Positions 14,777-23,577 of a DNA stretch of 29,606 nucleotides are shown in pieces. Each line of letters begins with the position of its first letter. The stretch's first letter is position 1. The DNA comes from JAGMDK01 sp023128695 (lineage in GTDB: Bacteria > Planctomycetota > Phycisphaerae > UBA1845 > Fen-1342). The translations under genes were made by a program, and so were the position numbers. The notes beneath the pieces were generated by a model that did not search any database, was not told the DNA's origin, and was given only the letters and a program-made list of their open reading frames with translations. The stretch lies in contig DAOVQG010000017.1 of assembly GCA_030628805.1 (NCBI GenBank), forward strand, positions 1 to 29,606, written 5' to 3'.

Positions 14777-16831
14777 ATGACTGCGAGCCTGTACAAGTAT
14801 TGGCGGCAAGGCCACGCGAAGCTGCGCGACGTCGAGCACGTTTATATGGTGCTGGTGGCGCTGGTGATCGGCCTCGGCGGTGGGCTGGCCGCCGTCGGCT
14901 TCCGGAAGCTGATCGGGCTGGGGAACACGATCGGCTGGTTCGAAAGCGAATACACGCTCGACCTCCTGCGAGCGATTCCGTTCTGGTGGAAAATCCCCGT
15001 CCCTGCCATCGGGGGCCTGCTCTGTGCCCTAATCGTGTACTACTTCGCCCGCGAGGCCAAAGGGCACGGCGTGCCCGAGGTCATGGAAGCGGTGGCGCTG
15101 CGGAACGGGCGCATTCGGCCGCGGGTCGTGCTCGCCAAGATGTTAGCCTCGGCGATCAGCATTGCCTCGGGCGGCTCGGTCGGGCGTGAGGGGCCAATCG
15201 TGCAGATCGGCTCGGCTCTCGGCTCCTCCATCGGCCAATGGCTGAAGATCGACGAACGCCGCCTGCGGACGCTGGTCGGCTGCGGGGCGGCGGCGGGAAT
15301 CGCCGGGACGTTTAACGCGCCGGTGGCCGGAGCGCTGTTTGCGGTCGAAATCATCCTGGCCGACTTCGGCGTGATGCAGTTCTCGCCGATCGTGATCTCC
15401 TCGGTCGCCGCCACGGTCGTGGGGCACCATTTCTTCGGCGACGTACCGGCTTTCATGGTGCCGCAATACGATCTCGTCCACTACAACGAACTCTTCGGAT
15501 ATGCTGTATTGGGTATTTTCGCCGGGGTGGCGGCGCTGGCCTTTGTGCGGATTCTGTATTTCACCGAAGACTTGTTCGACGCGGTGAAGGTGTGGCCCGC
15601 GCTCAAGGCAGTCGTCGGCGGAGCGATCATCGGGGTGATAGCTTTGTGGTACCCCCAGGTGTTCGGCGTCGGGTACGAAGCGATCGACGAGGCCTTGGCG
15701 GGGAAAATGGTCTGGCACCTCCTGCTCATCCTCGTGGCGGCGAAGATCGTCGCCGTCTCGATCACGATCGGATCAGGCGGCTCGGGCGGCATTTTCGCGC
15801 CGTCGCTGTTCATCGGCGCGATGGCGGGCGGGGCCGTCGGGACGGTGATCCACTCGATCTGGCCGGAGAGCACCGCCGGGCCGGGGGCGTATGCCCTGGT
15901 CGGCATGGCCGCGGTCGTGGGCGCCACCACGCACGCCCCGATCACCGCGATCGTGATCATTTTTGAGCTGACCGCCGACTACAAGATCATGCTGCCGCTG
16001 ATGATCAGCACGATCATCGCGACACTGTTGGCGACGCGGTTCCAGAAGGGCTCCATCTACACAATCAAGCTGCTGCGGCGGGGGGTGGATATCCACAAGG
16101 GGCAGGACGTCAGCGTTCTGAAGCACCTGCTGGTCCGCGACGGGATGCGCAGCGAAACGGTCACGGTGCGCCCGGGAGCGGGGCTGATGGACGTGATCGC
16201 GACGCTCATCGAGCACCCCGGTACATCGATCTTTGTGGTTGACGAGCACCATCGGCTGCGCGGTGTGATCACCGCCAGTCAGGGCCGGCCGGTCTTGACG
16301 GACCCGACCTCCTTCGCGGCCTTCATCATTGCCCAGGACATGATGCAGGAAAGCGGGTTCCCCACCGTGAGCCCACGGGACACGCTGGCGGACGTGATGA
16401 AACGCTTGGCCCATTACCGCGGCGAAGTGCCGGTCGTGGAGAACGGGCGCCTGGTCGGGGCGATCTGGCCCGAAGACGTCATCCAACGCTACAACGCCGA
16501 ACTCTTCAAACGCGACATGGCCTCCGGGATGGCGTCGGCCGTGAGCCAGGGCCGGCGGGCCGAGCCGATCCCGGCGATGGAGAACACCAGCCTGACGGAA
16601 ATCTCGGTCCCGGCGCGGTTCGTGGGGCAGAGCCTCGGCAGCCTGAATATTCGCAACCGCTACGAAGCCACCATACTGTTAATCAAGCAGAAGTCCGGGG
16701 CCGGGGAAGAGCTGGTCAACGCCGTGCCCAGCGCCAATTATGTCTTCCAAGCCGGCGACGTCATGTTGGTCATGGGGCCGGACCACCAGCTCCGCCGGCT
16801 CGAACGCGGCGACATGGAGATCACTGGGTGA
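14777..16831 (+). CDS. ClC-family chloride channel/transporter with CBS pair and RCK_C (TrkA-C) domain
   Basis: The 684-residue membrane protein moves chloride or a similar anion, as a channel or as an H+/Cl- antiporter. The ClC core (about 20-430) has GHGVP (96-100, where CLC-ec1 has GSGIP with its Cl- coordinating Ser), SGGSVGREGP with gating Glu138, and GSGGSGGIFAPS (about 333-344). Residues about 447-570 form two CBS repeats (RDGMRSETVTVRPGAGLMDVIATL; MMQESGFPTVSPRDTLADVM), usually nucleotide sensors. Residues about 604-681 form a TrkA-C/RCK_C ligand-binding module (ISVPARFVGQSLGSLNIRNRY). The ATG at 14777 precedes the first natural-looking residues; a GTG at 14696 would translate through the palindrome. 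The ribosome-binding site is weak. Confidence 0.9.
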   Translation: MTASLYKYWRQGHAKLRDVEHVYMVLVALVIGLGGGLAAVGFRKLIGLGNTIGWFESEYTLDLLRAIPFWWKIPVPAIGGLLCALIVYYFAREAKGHGVPEVMEAVALRNGRIRPRVVLAKMLASAISIASGGSVGREGPIVQIGSALGSSIGQWLKIDERRLRTLVGCGAAAGIAGTFNAPVAGALFAVEIILADFGVMQFSPIVISSVAATVVGHHFFGDVPAFMVPQYDLVHYNELFGYAVLGIFAGVAALAFVRILYFTEDLFDAVKVWPALKAVVGGAIIGVIALWYPQVFGVGYEAIDEALAGKMVWHLLLILVAAKIVAVSITIGSGGSGGIFAPSLFIGAMAGGAVGTVIHSIWPESTAGPGAYALVGMAAVVGATTHAPITAIVIIFELTADYKIMLPLMISTIIATLLATRFQKGSIYTIKLLRRGVDIHKGQDVSVLKHLLVRDGMRSETVTVRPGAGLMDVIATLIEHPGTSIFVVDEHHRLRGVITASQGRPVLTDPTSFAAFIIAQDMMQESGFPTVSPRDTLADVMKRLAHYRGEVPVVENGRLVGAIWPEDVIQRYNAELFKRDMASGMASAVSQGRRAEPIPAMENTSLTEISVPARFVGQSLGSLNIRNRYEATILLIKQKSGAGEELVNAVPSANYVFQAGDVMLVMGPDHQLRRLERGDMEITG

Positions 16832-16885
16832 GCGTCAACATAGTGGGTGGAGCGGGCCTCCGTGCCCGCCAGTACGGTCCGATGG

Positions 16886-16990
16886 CGATGGGTGGCACGG
16901 CTGTGTCAGCCGTGTCGATGGGTGGCACGGCTGTGTCAGCCGTGTACAAATCGCAGGTATTCACGGCCGACACGGCCGTGCCACCCATCG
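16886..16990. repeat. Palindromic MITE core with a duplicated arm
   Basis: A 30-bp unit starting CGATGGGTGGCACGG occurs twice in tandem (16886-16915, 16916-16945), followed by a 17-nt loop and the complementary arm (16963-16990). The palindrome is the core of the 117-bp elements at 26072 and 28167 but lacks their AGTGCTCTG ends. Confidence 0.8.
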
Positions 16991-16994
16991 CTTG

Positions 16995-17046
16995 GGGAGG
17001 GCGAGCCTCCTGGCGAGCCGCGGCTCGGCAGGAGCCTCGCCCTCCC
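16995..17046. repeat. 52-bp near-perfect palindrome (GGGAGGGCGAG...CTCGCCCTCCC)
   Basis: It reads as its own reverse complement apart from a few mismatches, centred on CGAGCCGCGGCTCG (17014-17027). The translation (GRASWRAAARQEPRPP) is, from memory, a very frequent spurious peptide in planctomycete annotations, so this is a dispersed genomic repeat. Confidence 0.75.
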
Positions 17047-17090
17047 GACGACCGTCAGACGTTTTCTGAAACGGTATTAGTACTACAGGG

Positions 17091-18572
17091 ATGCAAGCGC
17101 TGACACTCGCATGGATAACGGAACTCGCCCAATCCGTCGGACGCTGTCTGGCCGGCCCGATTGAGAGCACGGCCTGGACCGATTGGCGCGGCTTCTGGCT
17201 CGAACAGATTCTCGATGACCGCTTCGTCGTGGCCTGGTTCCTGCCGCTACTGCCGATCCTGCTCCTCCTGCCGCGACAAAAGCTCCGGATTGGGATCATC
17301 CTCACCGGCTTGGCGTTCCTGACGTATGTTTTCGGCGTGCTCTACGCGGGATTCTGGCTGCTGGCCTGCCTGGCCTTCCACCGGCTCGGCGAGCGGTTCG
17401 CGTACGAGTGCAAACGCACCGACGTGCTGAAGATCGGCCCGCCGCTGGCCGCGATCCTGATCATCGGCGGCTGGCACCTGGGCACGATGTTCCTGCACCA
17501 TATCTCCTTGCCGACGGAGCTGAACGCCTGGCTGTATGCCCACCTGCGCTGGATTTTTCCGCTGGGCGCCCGCGGGCTGGAATGGGAGCCGCAATTCCGC
17601 TTGCTGCTCCGCGGCGACCCGCCCCAGTTCATCTTCGCCCTGTTCCGGGACATCCACAGCATCGGGACGGCGTACCTCACCGTGCGGCTGTGCCACTACT
17701 TCGCGGAGATCAAGCGCGACACGCTGCCGCGCGAGCACCGCACCTTGCTCAACTTCCTGGCGTGGGTTTGCTACGCGCCGGGGCTCATCCAGGGGCCGCT
17801 GGAGCGGTTCGCCCCGTTTCAGGATGAAATGGACACTTGCCACCAGCGGCGCACGTGGCGGAATCTACCCCCGGCCCTGAGCCGCATCGGGCTGGGCATT
17901 CTGAAAAGCTTCGTCGCCACCTGGTACGTGGGGCCGATGCTCTACGACCAGCTCGGCCTCGGCCGTGGCAACATCTACTACGACCACCCCGAGCAGATCG
18001 AGAGCGGCTGGCTGCTGTACCTCGGCATCATGCTGCACATCACGTGGCTCTACCTCGAGTTCAGCGGGTATTGCGACGTCTCCGCCGGGATCGCGCGGCT
18101 GCTCGGGTATCGGCAGATCGAGAACTTCAAGCGGCCCTACTTCGCCACTAACATGCGTGAATTCTGGCGCCGCTGGCACATCAGCCTCTCCTTCATCCTG
18201 CGCGATTACGTCTACATCGCCCTCGGCGGCAATCGGCGTCACGTGACCTTCAATCTATGCCTCACCTTCCTGGTCTGCGGCCTCTGGCACAAAAGCATCC
18301 TGCAAGTGGCGATCTGGGGGGTCGTGATGGGTCTGATGGTGGCGGTCAATCATCACTGGGCGAAGTGGATGCGGCGGCTCGATGAACGTCCCGCCGGCCG
18401 ACTGCCCGCCCTCCGCCGCGGGTGGCTGAAGCTCTGTCCGCTCCCGCAAATCAGCGGCTGGCTGCTGACCCAGCACGCCTTCCTGTTCTCCCTGCTGATC
18501 CTGTTCGGCGGCAGCGGCGCGATCCGCGTGCCGCGTGAAATCCTCCGCCGCCTCTGGGAGTGGCTGTTCTGA
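17091..18572 (+). CDS. MBOAT-family membrane O-acyltransferase (AlgI/DltB-like)
   Basis: The 493-residue polytopic protein should transfer an acyl group, often acetyl, to a polysaccharide, lipid or secreted polymer. The MBOAT core is clear: LEFSGYCDVSAGIARLLGYRQIENFKRPYFATNMREFWRRWHISLSFILRDYVYIALGGN, with His363 in RRWHIS, then CGLWHK with the presumed catalytic His400. At least eight hydrophobic helices are visible. The ATG at 17091 is the only start near the natural N-terminus; the ribosome-binding site is poor (CAGGG too close) and a TATTAG at 17075-17080 hints at a very short leader. No alginate-type or SGNH partner lies next to it, so the acceptor is unknown. It converges on the ABC permease gene with 7 bp between. 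Confidence 0.9.
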   Translation: MQALTLAWITELAQSVGRCLAGPIESTAWTDWRGFWLEQILDDRFVVAWFLPLLPILLLLPRQKLRIGIILTGLAFLTYVFGVLYAGFWLLACLAFHRLGERFAYECKRTDVLKIGPPLAAILIIGGWHLGTMFLHHISLPTELNAWLYAHLRWIFPLGARGLEWEPQFRLLLRGDPPQFIFALFRDIHSIGTAYLTVRLCHYFAEIKRDTLPREHRTLLNFLAWVCYAPGLIQGPLERFAPFQDEMDTCHQRRTWRNLPPALSRIGLGILKSFVATWYVGPMLYDQLGLGRGNIYYDHPEQIESGWLLYLGIMLHITWLYLEFSGYCDVSAGIARLLGYRQIENFKRPYFATNMREFWRRWHISLSFILRDYVYIALGGNRRHVTFNLCLTFLVCGLWHKSILQVAIWGVVMGLMVAVNHHWAKWMRRLDERPAGRLPALRRGWLKLCPLPQISGWLLTQHAFLFSLLILFGGSGAIRVPREILRRLWEWLF

Positions 18573-18579
18573 TTCGGAT

Positions 18580-20442
18580 TCAGGCCGATTGGCGGCGCAC
18601 GGTCATGTCGAATCCGCGCACCATGCTGTTGTAGACCGCGTAGGTCACGCCGAGGTACGCCGCGGTGGAGATCAGGCAGAACACGGCCTGGATCGCGCGG
18701 AAGGTGGCCGCTTTCGGTGTCGTCATTCCGCCGCTGCTCCAGCTTGAGCCCTCCTCGGCGACCGCCCAGGGGTCCAGAAGAGCTTGCATGGCAGGGAAGG
18801 GCGTGAAGGGGAGAATGACGGCGGCAACGGTGGCGCCCCCGCTCGTGACCGCCGACCCGCAGGCCCACAGGAGTCCCGCGCCGCCCAGCACCAGGGCGGT
18901 GCTGATCATCACGGCCTGTACGGTTTTCTTCAACAGCAGCGAGAAATGCAGACCCACCATGGCCGCGAAAGCCGCGAAGGCAACCATCAGCAGCGGAACG
19001 CCGATGACCGCCTCGAAAGTTGTCACCCGGATGGTATTCCCTCGGATCAGGTCCGTGCCGACAAACAGCAGAATCGTGATCATCGGCACCGCGATCAGCG
19101 GGACCACGAGCCGCACCAGACCCTGGAGCATCCCGGCGATGATGTAGCGGCTCGTCAGCGGCGTGGAAAGCAGCAGCTCGATCGTCAGCGTTTCCTTCTC
19201 CCGCGTGAGTGTCGTGGCGGCCGTGTTGGTCACTACCAGCAGGACTACCAGCAATTCGATCCACACCAAGGACGTTAGCCACAGACGGGTGTCATTAACG
19301 GCGGCAGGCCCCAGGCCCCACGCGCTGGTGTGGTGCGCGATCAGCAGGATCACGCCGGCCGTGAGCCCGCCGATGAGGAACAATTGGCGCATCAGCGACC
19401 GTCCCCCGGCCGAGGCGCGGGTGGCGGCCTCACGCCATGCGATCGGGTTACGCCAGACGCGGCGCGGCTTTCGGCGGCGCTCGCCGGCCTGCCGCGGCCA
19501 GCAGCGTTCGAGGAGACGGGTGAAAATGGTCATCTCGCCCTCCCGGGACCCGCGGCGGACGTAGATGAGGCAGATTAGCACCATCGCCGCCGAGGCGAGC
19601 GTGGTCAGGATCATGTAGCCGAATTGCGGGTACGCCAGCAGCCTGTTCCACGGCCAGCCGTAACCGGCCACCTCGGCCCAGGCCGGGGCGGGGGTCTGTC
19701 CGGTGACCACAAAGAGGGCGAGGAAGGGATGGATCGGGGCCAGCCAGCTCATGCGATCCGGCGCGAGGCCTACACTGGCAGTAGCCGGCGGTGCAACGCT
19801 CAGTTGGCCGAACGAGGTCCGTCCCACCGCATACACGCCGAGCAGGTACACCGCGACCCCGACGAAGAACGCGAAGATTGTCCGCCGCGTCCCGATTTTC
19901 AGGAAGCTGATCATGATCGCGATTGAACCGGTGACCAGTCCGGTGCATGCCGCGAGGCCGAAGCTTTCGAAGATCTCCCGGGTGGTCACGCCGCCGTAGA
20001 TCATCGTGATGCAGAAGATCGGCAGCCCGGCCAGCAGCAGGGCCCAGACGAAGAAGAGTCGGCTAAAGAGCGAGCCGAGCACGATCTGGGCGTTGCTCAG
20101 CGGCGTAGTGAGCAGGATGTGGTACGTATTGGCGTCCTTTTCCTGGGTGATGGCCCCGGCACAGAAGACCGGCGCCACGAAGCTCATCAGGAAGAGTTGG
20201 ACCATACTGACGGCCATGAAGGTTTGGGTCGCTTTCTTGGCGAGTTCCGCCAGAGATTGATCCCCCGCCCCGACCAGCAGCCCGCCGGCGATCAGGAAGA
20301 CCACCATCAGCGCGACCAGGTAGATCAGCCGGGCCCACAGGTGCCGACTGCGTTTGCCGCCGGTGGAGACCACGCGGACGAGGATTGGGTTAGCCGGCAA
20401 GAGCCGCCAGAGCCAGACACCAATATCTCGCAGTATTCCCAT
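18580..20442 (-). CDS. ABC-2-type transporter permease, double-length
   Basis: The 620-residue polytopic protein contains two ABC-2 permease modules in tandem. Each has the hallmark segment: TYHILLTTPLSNAQIVLGSLFSRLFFVW (about residue 110) and TIELLLSTPLTSRYIIAGMLQGLVRL (about residue 430), each followed by several hydrophobic helices. Fused modules can form the complete membrane half of an exporter with a dimer of the ATPase encoded at 22648-23577. CAGGA lies 7 nt upstream of the ATG. The restriction-modification genes and a permease fragment now separate it from the ATPase. The 162 bp upstream (20443-20604) hold no gene; a new promoter may sit there but I cannot define one. Confidence 0.88.
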   Translation of the reverse strand: MGILRDIGVWLWRLLPANPILVRVVSTGGKRSRHLWARLIYLVALMVVFLIAGGLLVGAGDQSLAELAKKATQTFMAVSMVQLFLMSFVAPVFCAGAITQEKDANTYHILLTTPLSNAQIVLGSLFSRLFFVWALLLAGLPIFCITMIYGGVTTREIFESFGLAACTGLVTGSIAIMISFLKIGTRRTIFAFFVGVAVYLLGVYAVGRTSFGQLSVAPPATASVGLAPDRMSWLAPIHPFLALFVVTGQTPAPAWAEVAGYGWPWNRLLAYPQFGYMILTTLASAAMVLICLIYVRRGSREGEMTIFTRLLERCWPRQAGERRRKPRRVWRNPIAWREAATRASAGGRSLMRQLFLIGGLTAGVILLIAHHTSAWGLGPAAVNDTRLWLTSLVWIELLVVLLVVTNTAATTLTREKETLTIELLLSTPLTSRYIIAGMLQGLVRLVVPLIAVPMITILLFVGTDLIRGNTIRVTTFEAVIGVPLLMVAFAAFAAMVGLHFSLLLKKTVQAVMISTALVLGGAGLLWACGSAVTSGGATVAAVILPFTPFPAMQALLDPWAVAEEGSSWSSGGMTTPKAATFRAIQAVFCLISTAAYLGVTYAVYNSMVRGFDMTVRRQSA

Positions 20443-20604
20443 TATCGGTCCTGAATATACTGATTCAGTCTTGTGTCAGCGCGTAACCTGTTTTAACGAA
20501 GAGTGTTACAAAGCCACGACTAAATTGGAGCAGACTCCTTCTTGAAACCGGAATTCTTCGTTACGTCACCAGAATGTTTTGCACTCTCGAAAAGCGCTGA
20601 TACA

Positions 20605-20850
20605 CTAATAGTGCGACCAAGAAAGCCGCTCCGGCGACTTGTGAGGATTATTCCTCCTTGGCCGCGCTTTTTTTATGGCCACGTTTTCTCCGCGTAGATA
20701 CGCGATCTGATTCGTCAGCGCGACCAGGTAGATCAGCCGAGCCCAAAAATGGCGAGTTCGCTTGCCGCCCGTGGAGACCACGCGCACGAGGATCGGGTTG
20801 GCCGGCAAGAGCCACCAGAGCCAGAGACCAATATCTCGCAGCACACCCAT
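20605..20850 (-). pseudogene. Truncated, diverged second copy of the ABC permease N-terminus
   Basis: The first 45 codons (20850-20716) read MGVLRDIGLWLWWLLPANPILVRVVSTGGK..., matching the intact permease at 40 of 45 residues. At DNA level about 119 of 136 positions agree, close to 88%. Homology stops sharply after LIYLVAL, and the frame runs into 36 unrelated residues and a stop. It begins 9 bp after the HNH gene stop. The divergence rules out a fresh duplication; the fragment may have come in with the cassette or be the old permease start. Confidence 0.85.
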
Positions 20851-20859
20851 GGTAATAAC

Positions 20860-21597
20860 TCATTTGGACTCGCGCGCCAGCGAGCGACGGAGCACATCTT
20901 TAACGTATTGGGGCATCGGTTCCTCTCGCGCGGTCGCGTGTTTACGGAGTCGCTCATAGTCGGGAACTTCATCGTCCGTCCAGACCAAGTCGAGTCGACG
21001 CCAATCGCGCATTGCCACGTGCTTGTAAGACTCCGGGTGCGCCCAATAGCACTGCCGGCATATCTTTGGAATCCTTGTTTCGGCCCAATTTCGACAGTGC
21101 TCGCACGACCATGATTTTGCGCGATTGCAGGAGGCACAAACGAGCATGAATCTGTCCAGTCTCTCACTTTCGGATGAAGTGTCTCCGGCAACTTCGTAGG
21201 GAATGCGGTGATCAATCTGTAGGTAACGCGCCCCCAGTATGGCGTAACATATACCGCATCGTTCACCGTATTTACCGAGCAGCGCGGTCTTGAACTTCTT
21301 GGGGAATGCGCGCCGTCCGCCGAGCTTTCCGGTCCGAATTCGACTCAGGTCGCCGAATCGGTATTCCGCCATCCTGCCTCCGTCCGGCTTCCGGACCATT
21401 GTCTTGGCGATGGGAACTCCCTGGTCTTTAACATCCCGAATTGCGCGCGGCGGGTGGTCGTAGCCGTAGTCCTCTCGGAGCTGATCGGTAGTAATTGACC
21501 CGTGCTTGAGAAGATGATCGACCACTATCCGGGCACGTTTGCCAGTGATGGCTTTCAATAACTTCCTGGCTCCAGACGGTATCAGGGGCCGATTCAT
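20860..21597 (-). CDS. HNH restriction endonuclease (putative)
   Basis: The 245-residue product has a winged-helix-like N-terminus (VVDHLLKHGSITTDQLREDYGYDHPPRAIRDVKDQG, about 25-60). An HNH nuclease core follows: CGIC (114-117), the catalytic LQIDHRIPYE (127-135) and CASCNRAKS (154-162), with further CEHC (165-168) and CRQC (180-183) zinc pairs. The start overlaps the methyltransferase stop by 4 bp (ATGA), so the two are translationally coupled. Next to a D12-class adenine methyltransferase this is best read as the cleaving half of a type II restriction-modification system; the recognition site cannot be deduced. Base composition looks less GC-rich than the flanking ABC genes. Confidence 0.85.
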   Translation of the reverse strand: MNRPLIPSGARKLLKAITGKRARIVVDHLLKHGSITTDQLREDYGYDHPPRAIRDVKDQGVPIAKTMVRKPDGGRMAEYRFGDLSRIRTGKLGGRRAFPKKFKTALLGKYGERCGICYAILGARYLQIDHRIPYEVAGDTSSESERLDRFMLVCASCNRAKSWSCEHCRNWAETRIPKICRQCYWAHPESYKHVAMRDWRRLDLVWTDDEVPDYERLRKHATAREEPMPQYVKDVLRRSLARESK

Positions 21598-22544
21598 AGC
21601 ACTTCCGGGAAGAGATTACGTTGATGGTGTCGTGGTTCGCATAGCTGTTCGACCGAATGGCTGAGTCTCTCTACAAGTACCGGCGACAAATAGAGCGACT
21701 CGTATGTGCGGCTATTTCGCCCCAATAGCGTGGCTTGCGTGGAACGTCCGGCAGGTACCTCAATTTGCTCAAGCGCAAGACTCTTCGGCAACTCGCGCCC
21801 GAACCGTTTGGTATCGGTGCGACCATCGTAGCTCAGGATAAACGGGACTTGGCGCGAATTGAGGGTGCCCAGCATATGGACGAATTCATCATATAGGATA
21901 GCGTGCCGATACCGGTGATTGTGAGTATTGCAGACACCCTGATACGGTGGATCCATATAAACCAAGTCGCTCGAACGCGATTTCTTGAGGATCATCTTGT
22001 AATCAACGGCATGTAATTCAGTATGGTTGGCCAACAGAGCCGCCGCGCCGCGGATGTGTCGCGACATAGTGTCGGGATGCGCGCCCTTGCGCCGATTGTC
22101 GGGGCTGTTGTTAAACTTGCCTTGGGCGTTGTAGCGTATAGCGGCTTTCACACACCGTGCCAAAAGATACAACAAGTCCTCGGGGCGCCGATGCTCGTTA
22201 AAACGCGTGCGGATCAAATCGTAATAGCGGCGCTCGTTCCCCAGTTGTGCCCGCCAGATGCGCCGGTATTTGGCGGCGAGTTCGGTTGGCTGGTTTAGAA
22301 TGCCGCCCCACAATCCCATGAGCGCGGTGTCCAAGTCGTTCAATACGAATCGCCGCGCACGTCCTAGGTAGGCCGCCGCCATGGAAACGGCCGCTGAACC
22401 GGCAAAGGGCTCAACCAAGCGATCGGTATTGGGAGGGAAAAAGCTTACAATCAGACGCGCCAGTTGCCTCTTGCTACCCTGATATGGGATAGGATGCGGA
22501 ATACCTGGGATCGCTTTCGGCACGGTTTGCCACGTGTGCTTCAC
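21594..22544 (-). CDS. DNA N6-adenine methyltransferase (D12/Dam class)
   Basis: The 316-residue product transfers a methyl group from S-adenosylmethionine to adenine in a specific DNA site, protecting it from the partner HNH enzyme. Visible motifs: PYQGSK (20-25, motif X), VEPFAGSAAVS (44-54, motif I, AdoMet binding), NDLD (69-72) and catalytic DPPYQG (198-203, motif IV). This order, X-I-IV, is that of the D12/alpha class. The start is GTG, with AGAGGA about 8 nt upstream. It leads the two-gene cassette. Its codons use A/T in third positions more freely than the ABC genes on either side, consistent with horizontal transfer. Confidence 0.93.
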   Translation of the reverse strand: MKHTWQTVPKAIPGIPHPIPYQGSKRQLARLIVSFFPPNTDRLVEPFAGSAAVSMAAAYLGRARRFVLNDLDTALMGLWGGILNQPTELAAKYRRIWRAQLGNERRYYDLIRTRFNEHRRPEDLLYLLARCVKAAIRYNAQGKFNNSPDNRRKGAHPDTMSRHIRGAAALLANHTELHAVDYKMILKKSRSSDLVYMDPPYQGVCNTHNHRYRHAILYDEFVHMLGTLNSRQVPFILSYDGRTDTKRFGRELPKSLALEQIEVPAGRSTQATLLGRNSRTYESLYLSPVLVERLSHSVEQLCEPRHHQRNLFPEVL

Positions 22545-22647
22545 ACTGTTATCCTCTGCGTCATAAACCGATCACACGACGATCATTCTACTGAATTGCT
22601 CAATGGATGAGCACCGGAGCATACGTCTCCCTATCTTTCCGTCCACG

Positions 22648-23577
22648 TTACTGCACAATCCCTTTCGTCAGCCGCATGAACGCCGTCTCCAGGTTTACTT
22701 CCTCCTGTTTGATCTCGTTGATCCGCAGCTTGTTTTGCAGCATGGCCTCGGCGATGAAGCTGAAGTCGGTCATGTCGCTGTCGAGGGTCAGGACCACCTC
22801 CCCGTCGCGGACCATCACGCTCTCCACATGCGGCAGGCCCGCAAGAATCTGCTGGGCTCGCTCCCGGTCGTCCGGGGTGACGACGTGCACGACCGAGCCG
22901 GTCTGGGCCCGGCGGACGGCCTCGCGGACTGAGCCCTGGAAGATCAACTCGCCTTGCTCGATGATCCCGATGTTGGTGCACAGGTCGGCCAGCTCGGGCA
23001 GGATGTGGGAGCTGATCAGGATGGTCTTGCCCATGCGGTGCAGCTCCTTGAGCAGCTCGCGGATTTCGATCCGGGCCCGGGGGTCGAGCCCGCTGGCCGG
23101 CTCGTCGAGCATGAGCACGCGCGGGTCGTGCAGCAGCACGCGGGCGATGCTCAGCCGCTGCTTCATGCCGCGCGAGAGCGCGTCGACCAGGGCGTCGCGC
23201 TTAAAGCTCAGGTCGGTCAGCTCCAGCACGTCGCCGACGATCTGGTCGCGCTTCTTGCCGGTGATGTCGTAGGCGGCGGCGAAAAATTCGAGGTATTCCT
23301 GGACGACCATGTCCTCGTAGGCCCCGAAGAAGTCGGGCACGTAGCCGATGAGCGGGCGGATTTTTCGCGATTCGTAGCCGACCACGTGCCCGCAGACCCG
23401 CGCCTCGCCCCAGGTCGGCTGGAGCAGCGTGGCCAGGATGCGGATCGTGGTCGTCTTGCCGGCTCCGTTGGGACCGATGTACCCGAAGCACTCGCCTTCC
23501 TCGATGTTCAGGTGCAGGTTGTTCAACGCGACGAGCTTGCCGTAACGCTTGGTCAGGTTGATGGTCTGGACAATCAC
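22648..23577 (-). CDS. ABC transporter ATP-binding protein
   Basis: The 309-residue cytoplasmic ATPase powers the ABC-2 exporter. It has Walker A GPNGAGKT (35-42), signature LSRGMKQ (134-140), Walker B VLMLDEP (154-160) and the switch His in SSH (about 187). A C-terminal extension (VVHVVTPDDRERAQQILAGL...) is typical of exporters of the NatA/CcmA/GldA type. The GTG at 23577 was chosen because GGAGAGGGGG lies upstream and it overlaps the preceding stop as GTGA; an upstream ATG at 23649 would lengthen the N-terminus inside the previous gene. The cognate permease is now about 2.2 kb away, beyond the R-M cassette. Confidence 0.93.
   Translation of the reverse strand: MIVQTINLTKRYGKLVALNNLHLNIEEGECFGYIGPNGAGKTTTIRILATLLQPTWGEARVCGHVVGYESRKIRPLIGYVPDFFGAYEDMVVQEYLEFFAAAYDITGKKRDQIVGDVLELTDLSFKRDALVDALSRGMKQRLSIARVLLHDPRVLMLDEPASGLDPRARIEIRELLKELHRMGKTILISSHILPELADLCTNIGIIEQGELIFQGSVREAVRRAQTGSVVHVVTPDDRERAQQILAGLPHVESVMVRDGEVVLTLDSDMTDFSFIAEAMLQNKLRINEIKQEEVNLETAFMRLTKGIVQ

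Noticed and set aside
16740..17103. Short plus-strand frames reading GGTAVSAV and GRASWRAAARQEPRPP
   Set aside because: They are translations of palindromic intergenic repeats and overlap the ClC gene end; no ribosome-binding site or domain.
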